This document shows positions 35,082 to 44,278 of a stretch of 64,000 bases of DNA, in pieces. Under the pieces are notes generated by a model. It was not told where the DNA came from. It worked only from the letters and a program-made list of their open reading frames with translations, and ran no database searches. This DNA is from Saccharibacillus sp. O23 (GTDB lineage: Bacteria; Bacillota; Bacilli; Paenibacillales; Paenibacillaceae): assembly GCF_002205895.1 (NCBI RefSeq), contig NZ_NJDE01000008.1, positions 124,001-188,000 of the forward strand, in the 5' to 3' direction. The position numbers and the translations under genes were made by a program. Position 1 is the stretch's first letter. Every line of letters begins with the position of its first letter.

Positions 35082-36539
35082 ATGGACCGACACGCCTATT
35101 TGCAACAGATCAAAGACACGATCGCCGCAGGCCGTTTCAAAGAAAGCTGGGATTCGCTCAGTCAATTCGAAGTCCCGCAATGGTATAAACAAGCCAAGTT
35201 CGGCATCTTCATTCACTGGGGCCTCTATTCCGTGCCCGCTTACGATAGCGAATGGTATTCGCGCAACATGTACATCCAAGGCGAGAAAGCGTACGAACAC
35301 CATCTGCAAACGTACGGCAAACATACGGAATTCGGCTACAAAGACTTTATTCCGATGTTCACCGCCGAACGGTTCGACGCCACGGAATGGGCCGAGTTGT
35401 TCCGGCAGTCCGGCGCGAAATACGTCATGCCGGTCGCGGAACATCACGACGGCTTCCAGATGTACCGCAGCGAACTGTCCGCTTACAATGCTTACGAGAT
35501 GGGACCGCGTCGCGATCTGCTCGGCGAGATGAAGCAGGCGTTCGAAGAACGGGATCTGGTGCTGTGCGCTTCGTCTCACCGGGCGGAACATTGGTTCTTC
35601 ATGTCGCACGGCAAAGAGTTCGAGTCCGATATCCATGAACCGCTCAAGCTCGGCGATTTCTACTGGCCGGCCCAACCGGAACCGGACCATCACGATCTGT
35701 TCGGTTCTCCTCCGAGCGAAGAGTATCTGGAAGACTGGCTGCTCCGCACCTGCGAGATCGTCGATCGGTATCAACCGCGAATCGTCTATTTCGATTGGTG
35801 GATTCAGAACGCGGTGTTCAAGCCTTATCTGCGCGCCTTCGCGGCGTATTACTACAACAAAGGCGAAGAATGGGGCACGCCGGTCGCGATCAATTACAAG
35901 CATGACGCCTATATGTTCGGCACGGCGGTGCCCGACGTGGAACGCGGACAATTCGCCGAACTCAAACCGTACTATTGGCAGACCGATACGGCCGTCGCCA
36001 AAAACTCTTGGTGTTATACCGAAAACAACGATTATAAATCGTCCGTCGAGATTATCCGCGACCTCGTGGACATCGTCAGCAAAAACGGCAATCTCCTGCT
36101 CAATATCGGACCCAAAGCCGACGGCAGCATTCCGGAGGAAGACCGGCGGATTCTGACGGAAATCGGCGATTGGCTGCGGGTGAACGGCGAAGCGATCTAC
36201 GAGACGAGTTACTGGCGGACTTCGGGCGAAGGGCCGACCAAAGTCATCGAAGGACAGTTCCAAGACGGAGAAACCAAACCGTATACGTCCGAAGACATTC
36301 GTTTTACCGTCAAAGGCGCTTACCTGTACGCCACGGTGCTCGTCTATCCCGAAAACGGCGAAGTGTCCGTCACGTCGCTCAAAAAAGAATCCGTGCATTT
36401 CTCGGGCTTGATCCGCAGCATCAGCGTGCTCGGTTTCGACGAAACTCCCGAGTGGGAACGCACGGAAGAAGCGCTGGTTATTCGAACGTCGTCCGTATCC
36501 GGCGCCGTTCCGGTCGTGTTCAAGATCGAATTGGATTAA
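35082..36539 (+). CDS. Alpha-L-fucosidase, glycoside hydrolase family 29
   Basis: The 485-residue cytoplasmic enzyme should release L-fucose from glycans or plant oligosaccharides. The GH29 hallmarks are KFGIFIHWGLYSVPAY near residues 39-54, AEHHDGF near 119, and the nucleophile Asp238 in VYFDWW. The LLNIGPKADGSIP motif ends the barrel, and a C-terminal beta-sandwich follows. The ATG has an AAGGAGG 13 bases upstream, a rather long spacing. No signal peptide. It is divergent from an AraC gene and closed by a strong terminator. No fucose isomerase or kinase genes are near. Confidence 0.95.
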   Translation: MDRHAYLQQIKDTIAAGRFKESWDSLSQFEVPQWYKQAKFGIFIHWGLYSVPAYDSEWYSRNMYIQGEKAYEHHLQTYGKHTEFGYKDFIPMFTAERFDATEWAELFRQSGAKYVMPVAEHHDGFQMYRSELSAYNAYEMGPRRDLLGEMKQAFEERDLVLCASSHRAEHWFFMSHGKEFESDIHEPLKLGDFYWPAQPEPDHHDLFGSPPSEEYLEDWLLRTCEIVDRYQPRIVYFDWWIQNAVFKPYLRAFAAYYYNKGEEWGTPVAINYKHDAYMFGTAVPDVERGQFAELKPYYWQTDTAVAKNSWCYTENNDYKSSVEIIRDLVDIVSKNGNLLLNIGPKADGSIPEEDRRILTEIGDWLRVNGEAIYETSYWRTSGEGPTKVIEGQFQDGETKPYTSEDIRFTVKGAYLYATVLVYPENGEVSVTSLKKESVHFSGLIRSISVLGFDETPEWERTEEALVIRTSSVSGAVPVVFKIELD

Positions 36540-36622
36540 AGTGGTTCCGGCCGAGAGCCGGTTGGTTTAACAACCTTCGATACTTGCTCGGCATCGTTTC
36601 TTACAGAGTCGTCACCCTCAAC

Positions 36623-36669
36623 CGCCAAAGGGCCGTACAGCGCGAAAGCGCGTACGGTCCTTTTTGGCG
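36623..36669 (+). terminator. Long terminator hairpin of the fucosidase gene
   Basis: CGCCAAAGGGCCGTAC pairs with GTACGGTCCTTTTTGGCG around a loop with an inner GCGC/GCGC stem. The right arm contains TTTTT. Confidence 0.85.
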
Positions 36670-36793
36670 TATCGTCAAGATGCGATCGATATTTCCTGCG
36701 TCCGGATTGGGATTAGGGCTTGTCTTCAAACCTGCCGACGTGCATCTTTTACCGCCTTTTCGCGCTTCGCTTTCCTTTGACATGCCCCTGCAT

Positions 36794-36832
36794 GCAGACT
36801 CGCAGCAAATGTTGACGTTGGGTCAGGATTTC
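36794..36832. repeat. Solitary decayed unit of the TGTTGACG repeat family
   Basis: GCAGACTCGCAG followed after one base by AAATGTTGACGTT matches the first unit of the element at 31363-31388 over 26 bases with one difference. The right arm has decayed to GGGTCAGGATTT. No companion units lie nearby, so this looks like a remnant. Nothing else is seen in 36670-36883. Confidence 0.75.
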
Positions 36833-36883
36833 ACAGAGGCATCGGTATCCGTCGAAAAATTTAGATTCAATGCAGTCAACTCG

Positions 36884-37540
36884 CTAAACCTGAATCTCCG
36901 TGCCCGACGGGTCGCGTCTGGCGCACCAGTCCAAAGCGTTCCGCAGCAGAGTCTGGAACATCGGATGCTGCCACACTTCGAGTTCGTGTCCCGGCGTCAG
37001 CACGCAGACGCGGCCGCGGCCGTACGTACGCGTCCAGCCGCCCGGCTGCGTTCCGTGCTCCGACACGGTCGTCATGATCAGATCGGCGATCGGATCTTCC
37101 CATTCCATAAAATAATGTTCGTCGTGCACGGCGAATTCTTCGACGCCCGCGGCGATCGGATGCTGTTTGTCCGGGTGAATCTCGACTCGGCACGCTTCGG
37201 GATGATGCGTGAACGCGCCTCCGGCCAGCCGCCGGAACAACTCGTCTTCTTTGTATCCGGCCGTTCCCGCATGAACCGCCAGCAGCGAACCGCCCCGCTC
37301 GACGTAATGCTCGAACGCCTGCTGGACCTGTTCGCTCATCCAGAACCGTTTTTCCTCTTCGGATTGACTGTTCGCGCGCGCGACCAGCACGATCGGATAT
37401 CTTCCAAGTTCCTCCGGATCGAACTTCTCGACGTGTTCGGTGACGACAAATTCGAATTCGCCGCCCGCCAGCGGTTCCAATCCCTGCCGGACCGTATCCG
37501 CCGGATGCCAGCGGTCGCCGCAGATCACTTGTACCTTCAT
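36884..37540 (-). CDS. ThuA-domain protein (trehalose-utilisation-like)
   Basis: The 218-residue protein is a single ThuA domain of class I glutamine-amidotransferase-like fold (VQVICGDRWHP at the start, GGSLLAVHAGTAGY near 82, HDEHYFMEW near 137, GRGRVCVLTPGHELEVW near 173). ThuA is linked to trehalose and sucrose-derivative use in rhizobia, and in other bacteria the domain often accompanies sugar oxidoreductases; the reaction is not established. The ATG follows GAAGGAGG. It appears monocistronic, with a LacI-type palindrome 50 bases upstream of the start. Confidence 0.85.
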   Translation of the reverse strand: MKVQVICGDRWHPADTVRQGLEPLAGGEFEFVVTEHVEKFDPEELGRYPIVLVARANSQSEEEKRFWMSEQVQQAFEHYVERGGSLLAVHAGTAGYKEDELFRRLAGGAFTHHPEACRVEIHPDKQHPIAAGVEEFAVHDEHYFMEWEDPIADLIMTTVSEHGTQPGGWTRTYGRGRVCVLTPGHELEVWQHPMFQTLLRNALDWCARRDPSGTEIQV

Positions 37541-37589
37541 CGTGTATGCCTCCTTCGATTCTCTACTCTCTTTTCTACCCTTTTCCTTG

Positions 37590-37603
37590 TGATAACGTTA
37601 CCA
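37590..37603. promoter_or_regulatory. LacI/CcpA-type operator before the ThuA gene
   Basis: TGATAACGTTACCA is an almost perfect palindrome centred on CG. It differs from the cre consensus at one fixed base, so it may be a CcpA site or bind another LacI-family protein. It lies 50 bases before the ThuA start codon. Confidence 0.5.
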
Positions 37604-37621
37604 TTTCGAGCGCGGATATAC

Positions 37622-37689
37622 AAAAAAAGCATCTCCGCCCGGCGTTCGTCGATCCGGCAATCCGGATAAACGCGCGTCGGCGAAGATGC
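37622..37689 (-). terminator. Terminator at the end of the cyd operon
   Basis: GCATCTTCGCC and GGCGGAGATGC (minus strand) pair with one mismatch, and the right arm is followed by seven T. It begins just after the cydC stop at 37695. Confidence 0.75.
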
Positions 37690-37694
37690 GAAGA

Positions 37695-39695
37695 TCAGCT
37701 ATGAACGGGCTGTCTGCCCTTTTGATCGGCGGCTGCGTTCGTCCGCGATTCCGAAGCAGCCGGCATCGAAGCCGCAAAGGCCCGATCCCACGGACGATCC
37801 AGCCGATACAGATTCCGGTAGCGTTCCGAAGACGCCATCAGCTCGGCATGGGTACCTCGCAGCACGATTCGGCCTTCGTCCATAAACAGGATCTCGTCCA
37901 TCTGTTCGGCCGCGACCAGATGATGGGTCGCCCAGATCAAAGTCTTGCCTTCCGTCTCGGCGAGCAGCGTACGCAGCAGCGCCGATTCGGTCCGCGGATC
38001 GAGTCCGACCGTCGGTTCGTCGAGCAGCAGCACCGGCGTAGCTTGAAGCAGCACGCGTGCGAGCGCGACGCGCTGGCGTTCGCCGCCGGAGAATCGCGCG
38101 CCGGCTTCGCGCATCGGCGTGGCACTGCCTTGAGGCAGGCTGTCGATCAGTTCGCCGAGCCGGGCGCGCCGAGCCGCTTCCCGAACTTCTTCGTCCGAAG
38201 CGTCTTCTCGTCCCAACCGGATATTGTTCTGAATCGTGGTATCGAACAAATGCGGGCTCTGGTTGAGCACCGAGACGATCTTCGGCATCTGTCCGCCCAG
38301 CAGGTGAGCGGACAAACCGTTAAACGTCAGGCTGCCGCTCGACGCCGCATAGACGCCTTGAATCAACTTGAGCAGCGTAGACTTGCCGGAACCGCTGCGC
38401 CCGATGATCGCGATGCGTTTGCCCTGCGGAATATCGAGATCGAGATCGCGAACGGCGCGTTCGCCGCTGCCTAGGTAACGAAAATCCATCCCCCGAATCC
38501 GGATATGGGCATCCCGCGCCATACGCGCCGCCGCTTCGGCGGGAACGGCGGGAATCGAAGATTCCTCCGTTTCTTCTGCTTGATCCAGCGCGTTCAGACG
38601 GTTCAACGATTCCGTATACGACGGAATCCGGTTCACGGCGTCGGCCATCGGAGTGAACGCGTCGGACAGCGGAACGACCACCAAGACGAACGCGGCCAGC
38701 AGCGTCGCCGGAATACTGCGGTCCGCCAATTGTCCGGCCGCCCAGACGGCGACGATCAAGACCAGAAGACCGACCGACATCTGCGTGATGAGCGCGCGGC
38801 GCCGCGTCCAAGCGCTCAACCGGCGTTCGTAGACGCCCGCTTCGCGTTCCCCTTGTTCGTAAGCGGCGGCGAACTCTCTGCCTCGCCCGCTGATCGTCCA
38901 GTCGCCGAGTCCCAGAACGGCATCGGTCAATCTCGCGTACAACGCCGATTGAGCGCGTTTCAATCCGATCTGATTGCGCCGGGTGATCCGCAGCGAAACG
39001 AACGGCACGACGGCGACCAGCACCAGCAGATACAGCGCCGTCAGCAGCGCGAAGGCCCAATCGAACCAGCCCAGCGCCAGCACGACCACGGCGTAAGCGA
39101 GCAGCGCCGTCACGCCGGGAAAGATGCTGCGAACGTACACGTCCTGCAGTTTCTCCACGTCGTCGGACATCAAACCGAGCAGATCGCCCGTGCGGTAGCG
39201 CGAACGCAATTGCAGCGCCTGCGGTTCCAAGCGGCCGTAGAGCCGCACGCGCATCTTCGACAGCACGCGCAGCACCGCGTCGTGCGCGCTTAAGCGTTCG
39301 ACGTAACGCAGCACCGAACGGGCGATGCCGAAAGTACGCACGCCGACGATCGGCACGTAGACCATAAGGATGTTCTCGGGCCGCAGCGCCGACTTGGAGA
39401 TCAGGAAGCCCGAAGTGAACGTCAGCATTCCGGCCGCCAGCACGGTCAGCGCGCCGAGCGCGATAATCGCCGCGAAACGCAGAGCATGAGCGCGCAGATA
39501 AGGCGCGATCCAGCCTTCCGGTTTCGGGGGGCGGGAGCTGCCGGACAATCCGGCGTTCGCGCTATTCGCCGACTGTTTCGAAGAGGCGATCCGGACCGGA
39601 ACGGCTGCGCTTCCGGAAGCCCGAACAGAGGTTATCGCAGACTCTTCGCCTGCCGTACGTCTGCTCGGTTCGTTTGCCTGATTGACCGTGCTCAT
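37695..39695 (-). CDS. cydC: ABC exporter subunit CydC for cytochrome bd assembly
   Basis: The 666-residue half-transporter pairs with CydD to export thiols (cysteine, glutathione in E. coli), needed for haem insertion into the bd oxidase. About 65 polar residues precede six membrane helices (70-370). The ATPase has Walker A GRSGSGKST, the signature FSGGERQR and Walker B VLLLDEPT. The ATG at 39695 follows GGGAGGG and overlaps the cydD stop by ATGA. The usual CydC lacks such a long N-terminal extension. It is the fourth gene of the cyd operon. Confidence 0.92.
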   Translation of the reverse strand: MSTVNQANEPSRRTAGEESAITSVRASGSAAVPVRIASSKQSANSANAGLSGSSRPPKPEGWIAPYLRAHALRFAAIIALGALTVLAAGMLTFTSGFLISKSALRPENILMVYVPIVGVRTFGIARSVLRYVERLSAHDAVLRVLSKMRVRLYGRLEPQALQLRSRYRTGDLLGLMSDDVEKLQDVYVRSIFPGVTALLAYAVVVLALGWFDWAFALLTALYLLVLVAVVPFVSLRITRRNQIGLKRAQSALYARLTDAVLGLGDWTISGRGREFAAAYEQGEREAGVYERRLSAWTRRRALITQMSVGLLVLIVAVWAAGQLADRSIPATLLAAFVLVVVPLSDAFTPMADAVNRIPSYTESLNRLNALDQAEETEESSIPAVPAEAAARMARDAHIRIRGMDFRYLGSGERAVRDLDLDIPQGKRIAIIGRSGSGKSTLLKLIQGVYAASSGSLTFNGLSAHLLGGQMPKIVSVLNQSPHLFDTTIQNNIRLGREDASDEEVREAARRARLGELIDSLPQGSATPMREAGARFSGGERQRVALARVLLQATPVLLLDEPTVGLDPRTESALLRTLLAETEGKTLIWATHHLVAAEQMDEILFMDEGRIVLRGTHAELMASSERYRNLYRLDRPWDRAFAASMPAASESRTNAAADQKGRQPVHS

Positions 39696-41527
39696 GCCGT
39701 TCCCTCCCATTCGGCCGCCAGCAGCGCGGCATACGCGCCGCCTCTCGCCAGCAGTTCTTCGTGCGTGCCTTGCTCAACCACGCGGCCGCCGTCCATGACG
39801 ACGATCCGATCCATGTCGGCCATCCAATGCAGGCGATGCGTGGCCAGAATCACCAATCGGTCTTCGAACAGCTTCAGCATCGTAGCCTTCAGTTCGTATT
39901 CCGTTTCGATGTCCAGATGGGCGGTCGGCTCGTCCAGCAGCATGATCTGCCGCTGTCCGAGCAGCGCGCGGGCCAGCGCCACGCGCTGCTCCTGCCCGCC
40001 GCTGAGCGGACGTCCGCCCGCGCCGACCGGCTCGTCGAGGCCGAGCGGCAGCTTGGCCAGCAGTCCGCGAAGCCCGGCGTCTTCGGCCGCCCGCAGAACC
40101 TCCTCCCGGCTAGCATCGGGCCGGTAGAAGGCGACGTTGTCCGCCAGCGTGCCGCTGAACAGATAAGGTTGCTGCGGAATATAAGTGATCCGCTCCCGCC
40201 AAGCACGGCCCGCAAGCGGACGGCGCTCCCCGGCGAGACGGAAGGAAGCGGAACCTTCGCTCGGCGGCAGGAATCCGCCGAGCACGTCGACCAGCGTCGA
40301 CTTGCCCGCGCCGCTGAGACCGACGATTCCTACTTTTAGCGGACCGCTCAGCTTAAGGTTGATAGGTTCAAGCGAAGCTTGGCCTTCCGCTTCGTGACGC
40401 ACGGCTGCGCCGGACAGTTCGATCTCCGGGAAGACTTCCGCCGAGCCGGAAGCTTGCCCGGTCGCGGACGATGCCGAAATCCGGGAAGACGCCGAGGCTT
40501 CTCGGCCGGCGCGATCGCTTCCGCCGCGAGCCGCAGCGTTTCCGGCTTCTTCCGCCTCGGCCGGCCGCTCGTCTTCCGCGAACGGAGACGGGGTATCGAT
40601 GATCGCCTGGATCTGTTCGCCGGCTTCTTTGCCGTCCATCGTCGCATGGTAATCCGCGCCGAGCGAACGGATCGGGACGAAAAATTCCGGAGCCAGAATC
40701 AGGATGGTCAGCGCGCCTTCGAGCATGAACGTTCCGTTAACGAGCCGCAGCCCGAGGCTCACCGCCACGCAGGCGACCGACAGCATCGTGAAGAAGTCCA
40801 GCGCGAACGAAGACAGAAAAGCTACCCGCATACTGCGGATGGTCGCGATCCGATACCGTTCGCTGGTGCGCTCGATCGACCGCGCATGATCGCGGCTTCG
40901 CCCGAGAAACTTCAGCGTTTCCAGCCCGCGCAGCGAATCGACGAAGTGGTTGGACAGCACGCGGTACGTCGCCCACTGCTTGTCCATTTGTTTCTGCGCG
41001 GCCATGCCGAGCAGAATCATGAAGACGATCAGGATCGGGAACACGAAGCCGAGCAGCAGCGCCGAGATCCAATCCAACGTCAATACATAGATGCCGACGA
41101 ACAGCGGCGTGAACACGTTCGTCGTCAACCGCGGGAGGAACAGTTCAAGAAACGTCCGATACTTGCTTACGCCTTCTCGCGTCAGCGTCACCAGATTGCC
41201 GGTGCCGAGCCGACCGGCGGCACGCGGACCCAGCTCGAACAGCTTGTCCATCATCTGCCGCCGCAGATTCTCTCCCGTTCGTTCCGCGAACCGGTAAGCG
41301 ATCTTGGATTGAACGAACGTCATGCCTTGACGCAGAAGCAGGGCCGCCAGAAAGCCGATCAGCCGTCCGATCTGGCTCTGAAGCGATTCGCCCGCGAACA
41401 ATCCGGAGATCGCCTGCGCCAGCCATACCGCCTGTAGGATGATCGCCGCGCTCTGCACGATCGCGCAGAGCGCAAGCACAGCCATGACCGGCTTGATGCC
41501 GTTCAGCTTTCCGAGGCCCCGTCCCAT
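39692..41527 (-). CDS. cydD: ABC exporter subunit CydD for cytochrome bd assembly
   Basis: The 611-residue half-transporter has six membrane helices (about 15-310) and a C-terminal ATPase with Walker A GLSGAGKST, signature LSGGQEQR and Walker B IMLLDEPT. Between them lies an Ala/Ser/Glu-rich linker of about 55 residues (around 330-385) not usual for the family. It works as a heterodimer with CydC. Its start is one base from the cydB stop, with only a weak ribosome site, so it probably relies on coupling. Which of the two half-transporters is called C or D is by resemblance. Confidence 0.92.
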   Translation of the reverse strand: MGRGLGKLNGIKPVMAVLALCAIVQSAAIILQAVWLAQAISGLFAGESLQSQIGRLIGFLAALLLRQGMTFVQSKIAYRFAERTGENLRRQMMDKLFELGPRAAGRLGTGNLVTLTREGVSKYRTFLELFLPRLTTNVFTPLFVGIYVLTLDWISALLLGFVFPILIVFMILLGMAAQKQMDKQWATYRVLSNHFVDSLRGLETLKFLGRSRDHARSIERTSERYRIATIRSMRVAFLSSFALDFFTMLSVACVAVSLGLRLVNGTFMLEGALTILILAPEFFVPIRSLGADYHATMDGKEAGEQIQAIIDTPSPFAEDERPAEAEEAGNAAARGGSDRAGREASASSRISASSATGQASGSAEVFPEIELSGAAVRHEAEGQASLEPINLKLSGPLKVGIVGLSGAGKSTLVDVLGGFLPPSEGSASFRLAGERRPLAGRAWRERITYIPQQPYLFSGTLADNVAFYRPDASREEVLRAAEDAGLRGLLAKLPLGLDEPVGAGGRPLSGGQEQRVALARALLGQRQIMLLDEPTAHLDIETEYELKATMLKLFEDRLVILATHRLHWMADMDRIVVMDGGRVVEQGTHEELLARGGAYAALLAAEWEGTA

Positions 41528-41528
41528 A

Positions 41529-42542
41529 TCAGTACTCCAAGTGCGTCTTCTCGTGAATCCGCTTGTGGAAGACGAAGTAGCTCCAGATCTGGTAACCGAG
41601 AACGAACGGCAGCAGCGACAGCGCCACGATCGTCATGACTTTGAGCGAATAATTGCCGGAAGCGGCGTTGTAGACCGTCAGGTCGAACGCGGAACCGAGC
41701 GAGCTGACCATCACGCGAGGGAACAAAGCGACGAATACCGCCGCGACCGCCAGCGCGATCACCGTTCCGGTCATGCCGAACGCCCAACCTTCGCGGCCCT
41801 GCTTCATGAAGTAGCCGGCCGATACGAACGCGGCGGCCCCGACGACGGCCATGATCGCGAGAATCGCGCCCCGAGTCTGGAAAGCATCCGTGGAAACGAA
41901 CGTCAGCACCGCAAGGATCACCAGCAGCGCGGCCAGCGGAATCAACCATTTGCGCGCCATTTCGCGGGCCCGCAGACGCAGGTCGCCTTCGGTACGCAGC
42001 GAAGCGAACATCAAGCCGTGCACGACGCACAAGCAGACGACCGACAGGCCGGCCACGACGGAATAAGGATTCACGACATCGAAGAATCCGGCATGCATCT
42101 GCATGTCGCCGTCGATCGGCATCCCTTTCATCAGTGTCGCGAAGACCACGCCGAGCAGGAACGGCGGCAGGAAGCTGCCGAGGAAGATCGAGATATCCCA
42201 AGCTTTGCGCCAGTTGGCATTGCCGACTTTGCCGCGGAATTCGAACGCCACGCCGCGGGCGATCAGCGCCAGCAGCAGCACGACGAGCGGAATATAGAAC
42301 CCGCTGAACAGCGTCGCGTACCAGTTCGGGAACGCCGCGAACATCGCGCCGCCCGCCGTCAGCAGCCAGACTTCGTTGCCGTCCCAGAACGGGCCGATCG
42401 AGTTGATCAGCATCCGTTTTTCCGTATCGTTTTTCGCCAGCAGGCGGGTCGCCATGCCTACGCCGAAATCGAAGCCTTCCAAGAAAAAGAATCCGATGAA
42501 CAGCACAGCCACCAAGATAAACCAGAGTTCGCTAAGAGACAT
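41529..42542 (-). CDS. cydB: Cytochrome bd ubiquinol/menaquinol oxidase subunit II
   Basis: This 337-residue integral membrane protein with about eight to nine helices is the structural partner of CydA. It opens with LSELWFILVAVLFIGFFFLEGFDFG, the typical start, including the GFDFG motif that is near invariant. The ATG follows AGGAGG and overlaps the cydA end by 11 bases. The oxidase reduces oxygen to water at low oxygen without pumping protons. Confidence 0.96.
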   Translation of the reverse strand: MSLSELWFILVAVLFIGFFFLEGFDFGVGMATRLLAKNDTEKRMLINSIGPFWDGNEVWLLTAGGAMFAAFPNWYATLFSGFYIPLVVLLLALIARGVAFEFRGKVGNANWRKAWDISIFLGSFLPPFLLGVVFATLMKGMPIDGDMQMHAGFFDVVNPYSVVAGLSVVCLCVVHGLMFASLRTEGDLRLRAREMARKWLIPLAALLVILAVLTFVSTDAFQTRGAILAIMAVVGAAAFVSAGYFMKQGREGWAFGMTGTVIALAVAAVFVALFPRVMVSSLGSAFDLTVYNAASGNYSLKVMTIVALSLLPFVLGYQIWSYFVFHKRIHEKTHLEY

Positions 42543-43938
42543 GAGCTACCTCCTTCTCGAACGGATCATGCGGCTGTTCCAGCCCTTCTTTTTCTCCGCT
42601 CGGACCTTTTTTGATTTCTTTGACGAACAGGTAGACCATCACGCCGCCGAGCAGCGTATAGACGGCCGAGAACGTAATGATCGAGAACAGCACCGAACCG
42701 GACGAGACGTTGGGCGACACGCTGTCGGCGGTCGTCATCAGTCCGAAGACGGTCCACGGTTGGCGTCCGACTTCGGTCATGATCCACCCTGACGTATTCG
42801 CGATAAACGGCAGCGCGATCGCCCATTTCATGCAGTGCCAATACCATCTCGGCGCTTTGTCCAGTCTGCGGCGAAGCGCCAGATATGTGCCGTACAACGA
42901 GAACAGGATCAGCAGACCGCCGCTCGCCACCATGAAACGGAAGCTCCAGAAGGTCGTTTTGACCGGAGGAATGTAATCGCCTTGGCCGTACTGCTGATTG
43001 TATTGCGCGTTCAATTCTTTCATGCCGGTCACGGCTCCGTTGAACTCGCCGTAAGACAGGTAGCTGAGCAGGCCCGGAATCGGCAGGTTCAGCTCGAACG
43101 AATTGCTTTGGCCGTTCACGTCGATGCCGGAGATCAGCGCCCACGGCGCTTTGTCCGCCGTGGTCTCCCAGATCCCTTCGGCCGCCGCCATCTTCATCGG
43201 CTGCGTCTGAACGAGGTGCTGCGCCTGCGAGTGGCCGCTGAACGCCACGCCGAGCGAGGAGATCAGGCCGATCACGATCGCGATGCCGAACGAAGTTTTG
43301 AACAAATGCGCTTCTTTTTTGCCCAGCATCTTGATCGCGCAGATTCCGGCGACCACGAACGCGCCGGTCAAGTAAGCGCCGAACACCGTATGCGGGAACT
43401 CGTAGATCAACTGCGGATTGGTGATGAGCGCAAAGAAATCGTTCATCTCCGCGCGGCCGTTCTGCACGCTGAAGCCGACCGGCTGCTGCATGAACGAGTT
43501 GGCCGTCAGAATCCAGAACGCCGACAGCGTGGTGCCGATCACGACCAGCCAGATGCAGGCCAGATGGACTTTCTTGGACAGCTTGTCCCAACCGAAGATC
43601 CAGAGGCCGATAAACGTCGATTCCAAGAAGAACGCGAACAGCGCTTCGATCGCCAGCGGCGCGCCGAACACGTCTCCGACGAAGCGCGAATAGTCGGACC
43701 AGTTCATGCCGAACTGGAATTCTTGCAGAATCCCCGTTACGACCCCGACCGCGAAGTTAATCAGGAACAGCTTCCCCCAGAACTTGGCCATTTTCTTGTA
43801 GTTTTCATCTTTCTTGACGACATACATGGTCTCCATGATCGCGACGAACAGCACCAGACCGATCGATACCGGAACGAAAAAGAAGTGGTAAATCGTCGTC
43901 AGCGCATATTGAAGCCGCGCAAGATCGAGCACATCCAT
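42532..43938 (-). CDS. cydA: Cytochrome bd oxidase subunit I
   Basis: The 468-residue catalytic subunit carries haems b558, b595 and d. Visible ligands are the N-terminal His in YHFFFVPVSIG, the His of FSGHSQAQH and the Met in QPMKMAAAEG (by analogy with E. coli His19, His186 and Met393). The Q-loop between helices 6 and 7 is short, as in other Firmicutes. The ATG follows GAGGAAGGG. It is the first gene of cydABDC, and four GTGA-N6-TCAC type boxes lie in the 150 bases upstream. Confidence 0.97.
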   Translation of the reverse strand: MDVLDLARLQYALTTIYHFFFVPVSIGLVLFVAIMETMYVVKKDENYKKMAKFWGKLFLINFAVGVVTGILQEFQFGMNWSDYSRFVGDVFGAPLAIEALFAFFLESTFIGLWIFGWDKLSKKVHLACIWLVVIGTTLSAFWILTANSFMQQPVGFSVQNGRAEMNDFFALITNPQLIYEFPHTVFGAYLTGAFVVAGICAIKMLGKKEAHLFKTSFGIAIVIGLISSLGVAFSGHSQAQHLVQTQPMKMAAAEGIWETTADKAPWALISGIDVNGQSNSFELNLPIPGLLSYLSYGEFNGAVTGMKELNAQYNQQYGQGDYIPPVKTTFWSFRFMVASGGLLILFSLYGTYLALRRRLDKAPRWYWHCMKWAIALPFIANTSGWIMTEVGRQPWTVFGLMTTADSVSPNVSSGSVLFSIITFSAVYTLLGGVMVYLFVKEIKKGPSGEKEGLEQPHDPFEKEVAHVS

Positions 43939-43974
43939 GTGATCCCTTCCTCTCTTTGCTTTAGGTAGTGAGTA

Positions 43975-44094
43975 GTGATATAGCTCACGAGCGTGAACGA
44001 AATCTGCAATTAGTTTGTCAGAAATCTCACAGCGATTTAGTGACGTTTATCACAAAAAGAGGTCGGAATTGTGAAAAAAAGTGATCTTGGTCAC
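43975..44094. promoter_or_regulatory. Cluster of Rex/FNR-type boxes (GTGA-N6-TCAC) before cydA
   Basis: Three exact boxes lie at 43975-43988, 44040-44053 and 44081-44094, and a one-mismatch box (GTCA) at 44017-44030. Centres are about 42, 23 and 41 bases apart. GTGA-N6-TCAC fits the inner core of the Rex site (TTGTGAAN4TTCACAA) and of Crp/Fnr proteins. In Bacillus subtilis the cyd promoter is known to be repressed by Rex (YdiH) through three such sites, so NADH/NAD-controlled repression is the likely reading here. The outer bases match Rex better at the 44081 site. Confidence 0.8.
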
Positions 44095-44278
44095 AAAATG
44101 ATTAAAATTTGCGGCGAGAGACGGGGCGTGTGCGGGGGCTGCGCGTGCGGAGTCGGGTTACGATCGCGTGTTGTTTTCGGATTCCTTCATCGAAGAGCTT
44201 GCAAGGGTGGAATCCGAAAACAAAGGCGACCGCTTCGCTTCTTCACTCCGTCTCCGCCCGCTCCGCGGGCACACGCCT

